The position numbers and the translations under genes are program-made. A stretch of DNA of 64,000 nucleotides from an uncultured Pelagibacteraceae bacterium (GTDB taxonomy: Bacteria > Pseudomonadota > Alphaproteobacteria > Pelagibacterales > Pelagibacteraceae): assembly GCA_902625945.1 (NCBI GenBank), contig CACODG010000002.1, forward strand, positions 1 to 64,000, read 5' to 3'. A model generated the notes under the pieces. That model did not search any database and was not told where the DNA came from. It saw nothing but the letters and a program-made list of their open reading frames with translations. Positions 30,021-39,036 of this stretch are shown here, piece after piece; position 1 is the stretch's first letter, and each line of letters opens with the position of its first letter.

Positions 30021-30454
30021 ATGTAAAATTTAACAATAAAGATTACCTGCTTTCTTGTGATGATGGTCAAGAAGAGGCTTTAAAAAAATTAACTAAGTTT
30101 TTAGATAATAAATATTCTCAACTAAAAGATAAGCTAGGAAATATTGGGGAAAATAAGCTGTTACTAATTACAACAATTAAACTGATCGATGAATATTTTG
30201 ACTTAAAACAGAAAGTTACTCATCAAAAAACTAAATTAGATCAAATCTCATTAAAATTTAAGGAAATAAGATCTTTAGCAATAAAATATAAAGAAGATAA
30301 AGACGTTGAGATAAAAAAATTAAATGATGAATTAGAAAAATTTAAAAAAACAATCGAAGAAAATAATTCACTCTATGAGTCTATGCTAGATAAAACAACT
30401 CAGTCGCTAGAAAAAATTATATCAAATACAGAATCATTGTCTAAAATACAATAG
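30008..30454 (+). CDS. zapA: Cell division protein ZapA-like
   Basis: [43 protein letters not shown]. Confidence 0.8.
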   Translation: MANVNVKFNNKDYLLSCDDGQEEALKKLTKFLDNKYSQLKDKLGNIGENKLLLITTIKLIDEYFDLKQKVTHQKTKLDQISLKFKEIRSLAIKYKEDKDVEIKKLNDELEKFKKTIEENNSLYESMLDKTTQSLEKIISNTESLSKIQ

Positions 30455-31006
30455 ATGGATAAAAAAGATCTAATTAGAAAGAGTTATTTTCTTAAAAGAA
30501 AAAAAAATTTTTTTGATATCGAGGATGATTTTTTTTTCCCACTAATCAAATTAATCAAAAAAAATAAAATTAGAAACAAAAATATCTCAATATATTACCC
30601 TAATTCATATGAGGTCAATATTTTAAAGATATTAGATTTAAAGTTTTTTAAACCTTTTAACTTTCTTCTCCCGATTATCGAAGATAATAGTTTAATGAAC
30701 TTTTATATATGGAAAAAAAACGATATTCTTTTTATCAATAAATACGGAATTCTTGAGCCAGAAAAGTCTAAAAAAATTATACCATCGATCGTACTTGTTC
30801 CTTTACTAGCCTTTGACATAGAGAAAAATAGGATCGGTTATGGAAAAGGTTTTTACGATAAATTTTTTAATAAATACTTAAAGATAAATAAAAAAATTTT
30901 AACTGTTGGAGTTGCTTTTTCCTTTCAAAAACATCATAACCTGCCAGTTAATAGTAAAGATTTTAAATTAAATTACATAATTACAGAAAAAGGTATTATA
31001 AAATGA
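30455..31006 (+). CDS. fau: 5-formyltetrahydrofolate cyclo-ligase
   Basis: IVLVPLLAFDIEKNRIGYGKGFYDKFF. Confidence 0.88.
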   Translation: MDKKDLIRKSYFLKRKKNFFDIEDDFFFPLIKLIKKNKIRNKNISIYYPNSYEVNILKILDLKFFKPFNFLLPIIEDNSLMNFYIWKKNDILFINKYGILEPEKSKKIIPSIVLVPLLAFDIEKNRIGYGKGFYDKFFNKYLKINKKILTVGVAFSFQKHHNLPVNSKDFKLNYIITEKGIIK

Positions 31007-31809
31007 AAATTCTAGTCTTAGGAGATGTTATGGGCTCTTCAGGAAGAGAGGCACTTAATAAAAATCTTTCATTGATTTTAAAAGAGAACAATATTGATTT
31101 TTCTATAATCAATGGAGAAAATGCTTCTGACGACGGCAAGGGAATTACGAGAGAAATAGCTGAAAATTTTTTCTCATTAGGAATTGATGTGATAACTTCT
31201 GGAAATCATATTTGGGACAAGGAAGAAATTATAAAATTTATTGATACTGAAAAAAGGCTCCTTAGGCCCGCTAACTTAGCTGAAGGATCCCCAGGAAGAG
31301 GTTTTGGTATTTATACTACTAAAAATAAAAAATTTAAAGTTGGAGTTATTAATCTAATGGGTAATGTTTTTATGAGAAAATCTGAAGATGTTTTCAAAAT
31401 AGCAAAAGATATTTCTAAAAAAATTGTAATAAAAAAAAACGTAGATTTTTCTGTAGTCGACTTTCACGGTGAAATTACTAGTGAGAAAATGGCTATGGGT
31501 CATTTTTTTGATGGAATTTCTACTTGCGTAATTGGCACTCACACTCACGTCCCAACAGCTGACACTAGAATTTTAGAAAGTGGAACAGCTTATCAAACAG
31601 ACATAGGAATGTGTGGAGATTACAATTCAGTGATTGGAATGAATAAAGAAAATTCAATAAAAAGATTTTTTAGAGATAAAGATGCGTTAAAACATTTCCC
31701 ATCCGAGGGAGAAGGAACATTGTCGGGAATAATTGTTGAAGGCGATAAAAATACTGGTTTAGCTAAAAAAGTTTCTAGATTAATTACAGGAGGTGTTTTA
31801 CAAAAATAA
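31003..31809 (+). CDS. ymdB: YmdB/TIGR00282-family metallophosphoesterase
   Basis: KILVLGDVMGSSGREAL, INGENASDDGKGIT, ITSGNHIWDKEE, IGTHTHVPTAD. Confidence 0.93.
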   Translation: MKILVLGDVMGSSGREALNKNLSLILKENNIDFSIINGENASDDGKGITREIAENFFSLGIDVITSGNHIWDKEEIIKFIDTEKRLLRPANLAEGSPGRGFGIYTTKNKKFKVGVINLMGNVFMRKSEDVFKIAKDISKKIVIKKNVDFSVVDFHGEITSEKMAMGHFFDGISTCVIGTHTHVPTADTRILESGTAYQTDIGMCGDYNSVIGMNKENSIKRFFRDKDALKHFPSEGEGTLSGIIVEGDKNTGLAKKVSRLITGGVLQK

Positions 31810-31811
31810 TT

Positions 31812-32534
31812 ATGGCTGGACATTCTCATTGGGCAGGTATTAAACATAAAAAAGGCAGAGCTGATAAAGAAAGATCTAAAATATTTTCAAAACTTTCGAG
31901 AGAAATTACTGTTGCTGCAAAACTTGGAGATAAGGATCCGGATATGAACCCGAGACTAAGGACAGCTATTCAGGCAGCTAAGCAATCCAATATGCCTAAA
32001 GAGAATATTACAAGAGCTATTAATAAATCAGAGGCATCTGGAGATAAAAGTTACGAAAATTTAAGATATGAAGGATTTGGACCATTTAATACCGCGCTTA
32101 TAATTGAAACTTTAACTGATAATAAAAATAGATCTGCATCAAGTATAAGAACTGTGTTACAAAAAAATGGAGGCAGGCTAGGAGAGACAGGTTCCACTTC
32201 ACATAAGTTTTACATTTGTGGAGTCATTCATATTGACATAAATATAGTGAGCTACGAGCAAGTTTTTGAAGAAGCAATCAATTTAGGTGCCAAGGATTGT
32301 TTTAACAATACTGAATTCCATGAAATAGTGACAGAGAAAGATGATTTTTATAAAATTAAGTCTGAACTTGAAAAGAAAATAGAAAGTTTTTTATACTCAG
32401 CGATAGAATGGAGACCATTTGATATTATAAATTTAAATAAAGCACAGAGTAAACAAATGATAGATGTTTTAAGTGCACTTGAAGAATTGGACGATGTTCA
32501 AAAAATATTTACTAACGTAAAATTAGAAAATTGA
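31812..32534 (+). CDS. yebC: YebC/PmpR family protein
   Basis: MAGHSHWAGIKHKKGRADKERSKIFSKLSREITVAAKLG. Confidence 0.97.
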   Translation: MAGHSHWAGIKHKKGRADKERSKIFSKLSREITVAAKLGDKDPDMNPRLRTAIQAAKQSNMPKENITRAINKSEASGDKSYENLRYEGFGPFNTALIIETLTDNKNRSASSIRTVLQKNGGRLGETGSTSHKFYICGVIHIDINIVSYEQVFEEAINLGAKDCFNNTEFHEIVTEKDDFYKIKSELEKKIESFLYSAIEWRPFDIINLNKAQSKQMIDVLSALEELDDVQKIFTNVKLEN

Positions 32535-32539
32535 ATAAA

Positions 32540-33025
32540 ATGAAAGTTTTAGGAATAGACCCTGGTTTAAGTGGAGCGATTGCAATTCTAGAAGATAATA
32601 AAGTAATAAGCTTGTTTGATATGCCCGTAATGTCTGAAGGAAAAAAAAATAAAAGACAACTAAACAGTGCACAATTAGTAAATATTATTAAACAAAATAC
32701 TTCAAATGATGAGGAGATAGCAGTAGTTGTAGAGCAAGTTAACGCAATGCCTGGCCAAGGAGTTACTAGTATGTTCAATTTTGGTCAAACTTTTGGTGCT
32801 ATAAAGGGAGTTTGTGCGGCTTTGGAATTGCCTATTTTCTTTGTAAGGCCTTCGAAATGGAAGAAGCATTTTGAACTAATTAATTCATCAAAAGACGCAA
32901 GCAGGACTAAAGTGATAGAGATGTATCCCTCCTTATCTAATCAACTATCGAAAAAAAAAGATGTAAATAAATCTGATGCGGTTTTGATAGCAAGATTTTA
33001 TAACGAGACAAGATATAAGGATTAA
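32540..33025 (+). CDS. ruvC: RuvC-like Holliday junction endonuclease, phage-type branch
   Basis: MKVLGIDPGLSGAIAILED, VVVEQVNAMPGQGVTSMFNFGQTFGAIKG, KSDAVLIARF; second ATG at 32540 preferred over 32531. Confidence 0.85.
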   Translation: MKVLGIDPGLSGAIAILEDNKVISLFDMPVMSEGKKNKRQLNSAQLVNIIKQNTSNDEEIAVVVEQVNAMPGQGVTSMFNFGQTFGAIKGVCAALELPIFFVRPSKWKKHFELINSSKDASRTKVIEMYPSLSNQLSKKKDVNKSDAVLIARFYNETRYKD

Positions 33026-33087
33026 ATCATCACTAATTTAATAAAAAACGCCAAATTCATGACACATTCTAAAAGTAATTAAAGTCA

Positions 33088-33768
33088 ATGGAACAAGATA
33101 TTGCATCGCAAGTAGTTGGCTTAGGAGGAGCATCGGACTTTTCTTTATGGAGTCTTTTTATGCGAGCAGATTTTGTTGTAAAGTTTGTAATAGTTTTATT
33201 GATAGCTAGCTCGATATTCTCTTGGGCACTAATTTTCGATAAATTTAAGTTATTTAAAAAAATAAATAAATCTACCGAAGATTTTGAAAAGAAATTTTGG
33301 AAAGCTAAATCAGCTGAAAGTTTTAACAATAACTTACCCGCTAATTCCACTGATCCAGCAACTTTGATTTTTAAAGCAGCAATGTCTGAATTGATAAAAA
33401 CAAAAAGACAATCAGCTTCAATTCAATCTGCTAGAGTTGAAAGAATTTTAGAGATAGCCACAGACAATGAACTAAAAAAAGTTGAAAAGAACTTCACTTT
33501 TTTGGCAACAATTGGATCAACCGCACCTTTCATTGGTTTATTTGGAACAGTTTGGGGAATTATGAATTCTTTTCAGTCCATAGCTATTTCAAGAAATACT
33601 AGTCTTGCAATCGTGGCACCCGGCATAGCAGAGGCTTTATTTGCTACAGCATTAGGTTTACTTGCAGCTATTCCAGCAGTAGTTGCTTATAACAAATTTA
33701 ATAGTGACTCTAGAAGATATTTTTCAAAAATAGATAATTTTTCGAAACGATTTTTATCAATAATTTAA
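33088..33768 (+). CDS. tolQ: TolQ
   Basis: ExbB/TolQ TM pattern, FLATIGSTAPFIGLFGTVWGIMNSFQSI; followed by tolR. Confidence 0.95.
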   Translation: MEQDIASQVVGLGGASDFSLWSLFMRADFVVKFVIVLLIASSIFSWALIFDKFKLFKKINKSTEDFEKKFWKAKSAESFNNNLPANSTDPATLIFKAAMSELIKTKRQSASIQSARVERILEIATDNELKKVEKNFTFLATIGSTAPFIGLFGTVWGIMNSFQSIAISRNTSLAIVAPGIAEALFATALGLLAAIPAVVAYNKFNSDSRRYFSKIDNFSKRFLSII

Positions 33769-33771
33769 AAA

Positions 33772-34185
33772 ATGACTTTCAAATTTAATCGCTCAAAAAA
33801 TGAACCTATGAGTGAAATCAACGTAACACCATTCGTGGATGTTATGCTTGTTTTATTAATAATTTTTATGGTTACTGCTCCTTTGTTAACAGTAGGAGTT
33901 CAAGTTGATTTACCAGAGTCAGCAGCAGACTCTCTTCCAGATGATCAAGAACCGCTAACAATCAGCATTAACTCTAAAGGTGAGATTTATATTCAGGAGC
34001 ATCAAGTAACATATCAAAAAATGGTGCCTAAATTGCTTGCTATTGCAAAGAACAGAACTGACACAAGAATTTACGTAAGGGGCGATAAAAATATTAATTA
34101 TGGAAGAGTACTTGAAGTTATGGGAACTTTATCTGGAGCTGGTTTTTCTAAAGTTGCTCTAATTTCTGAACCATATAAAAACTAG
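33772..34185 (+). CDS. tolR: TolR
   Basis: MSEINVTPFVDVMLVLLIIFMVTAPLL. Confidence 0.95.
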   Translation: MTFKFNRSKNEPMSEINVTPFVDVMLVLLIIFMVTAPLLTVGVQVDLPESAADSLPDDQEPLTISINSKGEIYIQEHQVTYQKMVPKLLAIAKNRTDTRIYVRGDKNINYGRVLEVMGTLSGAGFSKVALISEPYKN

Positions 34186-34197
34186 TTAGGATGAGTT

Positions 34198-35007
34198 ATG
34201 ATAAGAAGTTTATTTTATTCAATAACATTTCATTCAATAATGATTCTATTAACTGTTTTAAGCTTACCGTTCATGATTAGAGATCCAATAGAATTACCCC
34301 CAATAGTATCTGTTGAATTAATTCAAATTTCAGATAAAACCAATATTCCATACGCTCCAAAAGCAAGAAAAATTATAGAGGAGACTAAGAAAAAAGAGGA
34401 AGAACGAGTAGTTTCTGAGCAGGCACCTCCGGCTGCTAAAGCTAAAGAAAAACCTGACAGAATACCTTTGCCAGATGAAAAAAAAGAGGAAAAAAAAATA
34501 ATAAAAAAAAAACAAAATCCAGAGGAAATTAAACCAGAGATACGGCAATCATCAGAATTTGAAAAAAAAGAAATAATAGATACAAATCAAATTGCGGCCC
34601 TAATAGATAAAGCAAAAGAAGTTGAGGCAGTTAAAGAGCAAGAGAATAAAAAAATTACTCAAAGTAATAAAAAAAATTCTTTTGCGACTGGATTAACATT
34701 ATCTGAGGAAGATGCCTTGAGAGCACAAATTTTCGGTTGCTGGAGCGTACCTTTAGGATTACCTTACGACCAAGATTTATTAGTAAGAATCAAGCTGCAA
34801 CTTAAAAAAGATGGTACAATAATGAAATCAGAAATACTTGATCATGAGCGTATGAATAGGCCAGGACAAAAATTTTACAAAGTTTTAGCTGAGAGCGCAT
34901 TAAGAGCTGTCCGATTATGTCAACCTTTAAAAGTCCCTCCCACAGGATATGATAAATGGAAAGATCTTCAGTTAAACTTCAACCCTACAGAAATGCTAAA
35001 AGGATAA
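34198..35007 (+). CDS. tolA: TolA-like protein
   Basis: N-terminal TM, K/E-rich middle, C-term [29 protein letters not shown]; order tolQR-A-B. Confidence 0.88.
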   Translation: MIRSLFYSITFHSIMILLTVLSLPFMIRDPIELPPIVSVELIQISDKTNIPYAPKARKIIEETKKKEEERVVSEQAPPAAKAKEKPDRIPLPDEKKEEKKIIKKKQNPEEIKPEIRQSSEFEKKEIIDTNQIAALIDKAKEVEAVKEQENKKITQSNKKNSFATGLTLSEEDALRAQIFGCWSVPLGLPYDQDLLVRIKLQLKKDGTIMKSEILDHERMNRPGQKFYKVLAESALRAVRLCQPLKVPPTGYDKWKDLQLNFNPTEMLKG

Positions 35008-35008
35008 A

Positions 35009-36346
35009 ATGAAAAAAATTATTTTTATATTTTTTATTAACATAATTTTTTTAAATAAAAGCTATGGATTGATAGAAGTAGATATTACTCGAGGAAATTT
35101 AGATCCGCTTCCGATTGCTGTTTCTCCGTTACATGTTGATATTAAATCTGATGAGTATGAAGGTTTGAAAGTAAGAGATTTAGGTCACGAAATATCAAAA
35201 ATTATTGAGAGTAATTTTAGAAATACCGGTTTATTTAATCCATTAAAAAAAGAGGCTTTTGTTCAGAAACCGGACATAGCACATTTAAAACCAAGATTTG
35301 AAGACTGGAGATTAATAAAAGCTCAAGCACTAGTTACTGGTAAATTATTAGTCAAAGATAATAAATTAAAAATAGAATTTCGGCTTTGGGATCTTACGGC
35401 AGCTCAAGAAATGACCGCTTTAGCTTTTACAACAACCCCATCTAATTGGAGACGTGTCGCACATATAATTTCGGATAAAATTTATGAGAGACTTACTGGC
35501 GAGGAAGGATATTTTGACACAAGAATAATTTATGTTGCTGAAAGTGGACCTAAAAGTCAAAGAGTTAAAAAACTAGCAATTATGGATCAAGATGGATCAA
35601 ATACTAAATATCTTACTTTAGGAAATGAACTAGTTTTGACTCCAAGATTTAATCCAACTAATCAAATGGTAACTTACATGTCATATTTTAGAAATATGCC
35701 GAGAGTTTATCTGCTTGATATTGAAACAGGGACCCAAGAAATAGTTGGTAATTTTCCAGGAATGACGTTTGCACCAAGATTCTCGCCAGATGGAAAAAAA
35801 ATAATTATGAGTTTTGCAAAAGATGGAAATTCAGATATTTATACGATGGATTTAGACTCTAGAGTTGTAGAAAGAATTACTGAACATTCTTCAATTGATA
35901 CCTCTCCATCTTTTTCCCCTGATGGAAAATTTATTGCATTCAATTCTGATCGAAGTGGATTACAACAAATCTATGTCATGAGGAGTGATGGTAGCAATGT
36001 AAAAAGAATTACTTTCGGCAAGGGAATTTACGGAACACCTGTTTGGTCACCAAGAGGAGATTTAATTGCATTCACAAAAATGCGTAAGGGAAGATTTTAT
36101 ATAGGAGTGATGAGAACCGATGGTACCGGTGAAAGATTATTGACAGAAAACTACTATCAAGAAGCTCCTTCTTGGTCACCTAATGGAAGAGTGCTAGTTT
36201 TTTACAGGGAGACCAAAGCTGGAGAAAAAGGAGAGGGTTTTTCGGCAAAACTATGGTCTATTGACATTACTGGATATAACGAAAGAAGGCTTTCTACTAA
36301 AACTGACGCTTCAGACCCATCTTGGTCCTCATTATTATCTAAGTGA
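35009..36346 (+). CDS. tolB: TolB
   Basis: Repeats [54 protein letters not shown]. Confidence 0.96.
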   Translation: MKKIIFIFFINIIFLNKSYGLIEVDITRGNLDPLPIAVSPLHVDIKSDEYEGLKVRDLGHEISKIIESNFRNTGLFNPLKKEAFVQKPDIAHLKPRFEDWRLIKAQALVTGKLLVKDNKLKIEFRLWDLTAAQEMTALAFTTTPSNWRRVAHIISDKIYERLTGEEGYFDTRIIYVAESGPKSQRVKKLAIMDQDGSNTKYLTLGNELVLTPRFNPTNQMVTYMSYFRNMPRVYLLDIETGTQEIVGNFPGMTFAPRFSPDGKKIIMSFAKDGNSDIYTMDLDSRVVERITEHSSIDTSPSFSPDGKFIAFNSDRSGLQQIYVMRSDGSNVKRITFGKGIYGTPVWSPRGDLIAFTKMRKGRFYIGVMRTDGTGERLLTENYYQEAPSWSPNGRVLVFYRETKAGEKGEGFSAKLWSIDITGYNERRLSTKTDASDPSWSSLLSK

Positions 36347-36359
36347 GGTTGAATTTTAT

Positions 36360-36373
36360 GTAAAATATACTTG
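36360..36373 (+). promoter_or_regulatory. Putative pal promoter element gtaaaatatacttg (TATACT as -10)
   Basis: 14 nt identical to 38992..39005 upstream of ftsH. Confidence 0.4.
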
Positions 36374-36390
36374 AATAATTTTGAATAATT
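36371..36390 (+). repeat. Tandem 10-mer ttgaataatt x2 in pal leader
   Basis: Exact direct repeat: ttgaataatt ttgaataatt. Confidence 0.9.
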
Positions 36391-36421
36391 TGAAATAACC
36401 ACAATAAACCTAGGGGATAAA

Positions 36422-36898
36422 ATGACATTAAATAAGAATTTAAAAAATATATTTTTAGTAGTTTTTGCAACTTTGATATTAAGTGCCTGTTCTACTGCCA
36501 AGAAATCCGGAGTAATAGACGGTGATGTTTACACTGGCAAAGAAACAGTCGAATATTTAGCTGCAGGAGTTCCTGACAGAGTATTTTTTGCAACGAATAA
36601 ATCATCTTTAACTACTGCTTCAAGAGCTACATTAAGAAAGCAAGCAACATTTTTAAGAAAAAATAAAAATTTAAATGTTACCATTGAAGGTCACGCTGAT
36701 GAACGAGGAACAAGAGAATACAATTTAGCACTTGGCGAAAGAAGAGCTAACGCAGCTAGAGATTACTTGATGACTTACGGCATTTCAGGAAAAAGAATTT
36801 CTGTAATAAGTTATGGAAAAGAGAAGCCGGTAAATCCAAAATCTTCTCCAGTAGCTTGGTCTCAAAATAGAAGATCAGTAACAGTAAAAGTAAATTAA
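36422..36898 (+). CDS. pal: Peptidoglycan-associated lipoprotein Pal
   Basis: Lipobox LSACS; VTIEGHADERGTREYNLALGERRANAARDYL. Confidence 0.97.
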   Translation: MTLNKNLKNIFLVVFATLILSACSTAKKSGVIDGDVYTGKETVEYLAAGVPDRVFFATNKSSLTTASRATLRKQATFLRKNKNLNVTIEGHADERGTREYNLALGERRANAARDYLMTYGISGKRISVISYGKEKPVNPKSSPVAWSQNRRSVTVKVN

Positions 36899-36920
36899 TA
36901 CTTTCAAATCTAAAGATTTT

Positions 36921-36956
36921 AAAAGACCCTTTAATCATTTAAAGGGTCTTTTTTTT
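36921..36956 (+). terminator. Rho-independent terminator after pal
   Basis: aaaagaccctttaa-tcat-ttaaagggtctttttttt: perfect long stem, 4-nt loop, T tract. Confidence 0.95.
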
Positions 36957-36983
36957 GCCATTTTGTATAATTAAAAAAGATTC

Positions 36984-37952
36984 ATGAAGATTCTTAAGAT
37001 AAATTTAATAAAAACGTTAATTATTTTTTGTTTATTTAATTTTACATTGCTTCACGCGGAGGAGGAGGAAATATTATTAAATGCTATTTCAGATCAAATT
37101 CAAGTTATCACAAAGGATTTAAAGACATTAGAAAAAGCAGTTTACCAAAAATCTGAAATAACAGCATCATCAAATCTAAACTCAATTAAATCGGATGGAT
37201 TAAATGAGGATATTCTCACAAAACATCTTCTCAAGTTGAATGAAATAGAAGATCAGTTCAGACAACTAACAAATAAATTTGAAGAAGTTAATTTTAAATT
37301 AGATAAATTATCTTCACGTGTTACTAAAATTCAATCTGATACACAATTAAGATTTTCTGATTTAGAAAGTGGAAGTGAAAAATTGACAGTAAAAAAAGAC
37401 CAACCAGTTGTTTTACCTGGCTCCAGTAAACCACAAGATTTTGGAGCAAGTCCAGGATATCAAACTTCAAATCTACCAAAACAACAAACAATTAACTCAA
37501 TCGAAAGTGCTCAGACAGTAATTACAGAAGAGGCTGAAAATAAAGAGTCGTTGCTTCCAGATAAGAAACCTGAGGAGCAATATGAGTTTGCTGTAAGCTT
37601 TATGAAAATAGGCGACTATGAAACAGCAGAGTCTGCCTTAAAAGAATTTATAGATAAAAATAAAGATCATGATTTAGCTGGAAGTGCGCAATATTGGTAT
37701 GGAGAAACTTTTAGGATTAGACAATTATATTCTGATGCTGCTACAGCATATCTAGACGGCTATCAAAATTATCCTAAAAGCAAAAAAGCTCCGGATAATT
37801 TGCTTAAGCTTGGAATTACAATGGTACAACTTGGAGAAAAAGACCAAGGATGTAAAATGATTAAAGGTTTAAAAAAAGAATACCCAAAAGCAAGCAAGTC
37901 TGTGTTACAAAAAGCTCAATATGAGCAAAAAAAATTCAAATGTAGTTCTTAA
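36984..37952 (+). CDS. cpoB: CpoB/YbgF-like TPR protein
   Basis: Signal peptide, coiled coil, TPR tail PEEQYEFAVSFMKIGDYETAESALKEFI; downstream of pal. Confidence 0.92.
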   Translation: MKILKINLIKTLIIFCLFNFTLLHAEEEEILLNAISDQIQVITKDLKTLEKAVYQKSEITASSNLNSIKSDGLNEDILTKHLLKLNEIEDQFRQLTNKFEEVNFKLDKLSSRVTKIQSDTQLRFSDLESGSEKLTVKKDQPVVLPGSSKPQDFGASPGYQTSNLPKQQTINSIESAQTVITEEAENKESLLPDKKPEEQYEFAVSFMKIGDYETAESALKEFIDKNKDHDLAGSAQYWYGETFRIRQLYSDAATAYLDGYQNYPKSKKAPDNLLKLGITMVQLGEKDQGCKMIKGLKKEYPKASKSVLQKAQYEQKKFKCSS

Positions 37953-38949
37953 AAATAACTTTAAGGATTTCGAAGACTTAAATAAAGTCTACGAAAAATT
38001 TGAGTATAAAATTCAAAGATTAAAAAAAAAATCTTTTATTGTTGGTATCTCGGGAGGTCCAGACAGTCTAGCTCTAGCGGCACTATGTAAAGCATATAAT
38101 TACAAAAACAAAATAAAGTTTGATTATGTTTTAGTAAATCATAATATCAGAACGAATTCTTCTAAAGAGGCAAAACAAGTAAAAAATTTACTTAAGAAGA
38201 ATAGAATTAATCTAAAAATTCTTAATAATAAAAAAAAAATAGATCGCAACATACAAGGTCTAGCTAGGCAAGTAAGATATGACATGCTTAAAGATTATTG
38301 TTTAAAAAAGAAGATTAATACAATTTTGACTGCTCATAATCTTGAGGATCAAGTAGAGACTTTTTTCATTAGGTTATCAAGAGGGAGTGGTTTGACTGGT
38401 TTGTCAGCCATGAAGCCTCTAAGCAAACTGTATAAGAATATTTATTTATTTAGGCCTTTATTAGATATTAGAAAAAAGGTTCTAATAAAGTTTTCCAAAA
38501 ATATTTTTGGTAAATTTTTTAAAGATCCATCAAATAAAAATAAAAAATTCCTAAGAACAAAAATTAGAAGTTTAGAAAAACCACTTGAGCAAAGCGGAAT
38601 TAACTATAATCAGATAATTAAATCAATCAACAATTTGGCAGCAAGTAAAGCCACGTTGGATGAGTATTTCAGTAGGATTTCTAAAGAAACAATAAAGAAA
38701 AATAAAAATCAAATTTCAATTGATTTTAAAAAATTTCAAAATTTTAATAATGAAATTAAAATAAAGTTAATAAACCATTCAATAAAGATCTTAGTGAAAA
38801 ATTACTATAACCCAAGATCTAAGAAAGTGATAAATTTAATCAAAAATATTAAAAGTGAGAAATTTAAAAGTTCAACTCTAGGAGGATGTTTATTTTTAAA
38901 AAAAAGGGATACATTGATCTTAAAGATAGAAAAAAACCAACAAATTTAA
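37921..38949 (+). CDS. tilS: tRNA(Ile)-lysidine synthase
   Basis: FIVGISGGPDSLALAAL PP-loop; VNHNIRTNSSKEA; TAHNLEDQVETFFIRLSRGSGLTGL. Confidence 0.96.
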   Translation: MSKKNSNVVLKNNFKDFEDLNKVYEKFEYKIQRLKKKSFIVGISGGPDSLALAALCKAYNYKNKIKFDYVLVNHNIRTNSSKEAKQVKNLLKKNRINLKILNNKKKIDRNIQGLARQVRYDMLKDYCLKKKINTILTAHNLEDQVETFFIRLSRGSGLTGLSAMKPLSKLYKNIYLFRPLLDIRKKVLIKFSKNIFGKFFKDPSNKNKKFLRTKIRSLEKPLEQSGINYNQIIKSINNLAASKATLDEYFSRISKETIKKNKNQISIDFKKFQNFNNEIKIKLINHSIKILVKNYYNPRSKKVINLIKNIKSEKFKSSTLGGCLFLKKRDTLILKIEKNQQI

Positions 38950-38991
38950 CTAACATTAAGATATTTTGTCTTATTTACAACTAATTTAAGG

Positions 38992-39005
38992 GTAAAATAT
39001 ACTTG
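38992..39005 (+). promoter_or_regulatory. Putative ftsH promoter: TTTACA-18-TATACT
   Basis: tttacaactaatttaagggtaaaatatactt upstream of ftsH; core shared with pal. Confidence 0.5.
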
Positions 39006-39036
39006 TTTATTTAAAAATAATGATTATTTAAAAATT

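Noticed and set aside
30440-30470. 6S RNA (ssrS) sometimes found between zapA and the 5-FCL gene
   Set aside because: The two CDSs abut directly; no intergenic space.
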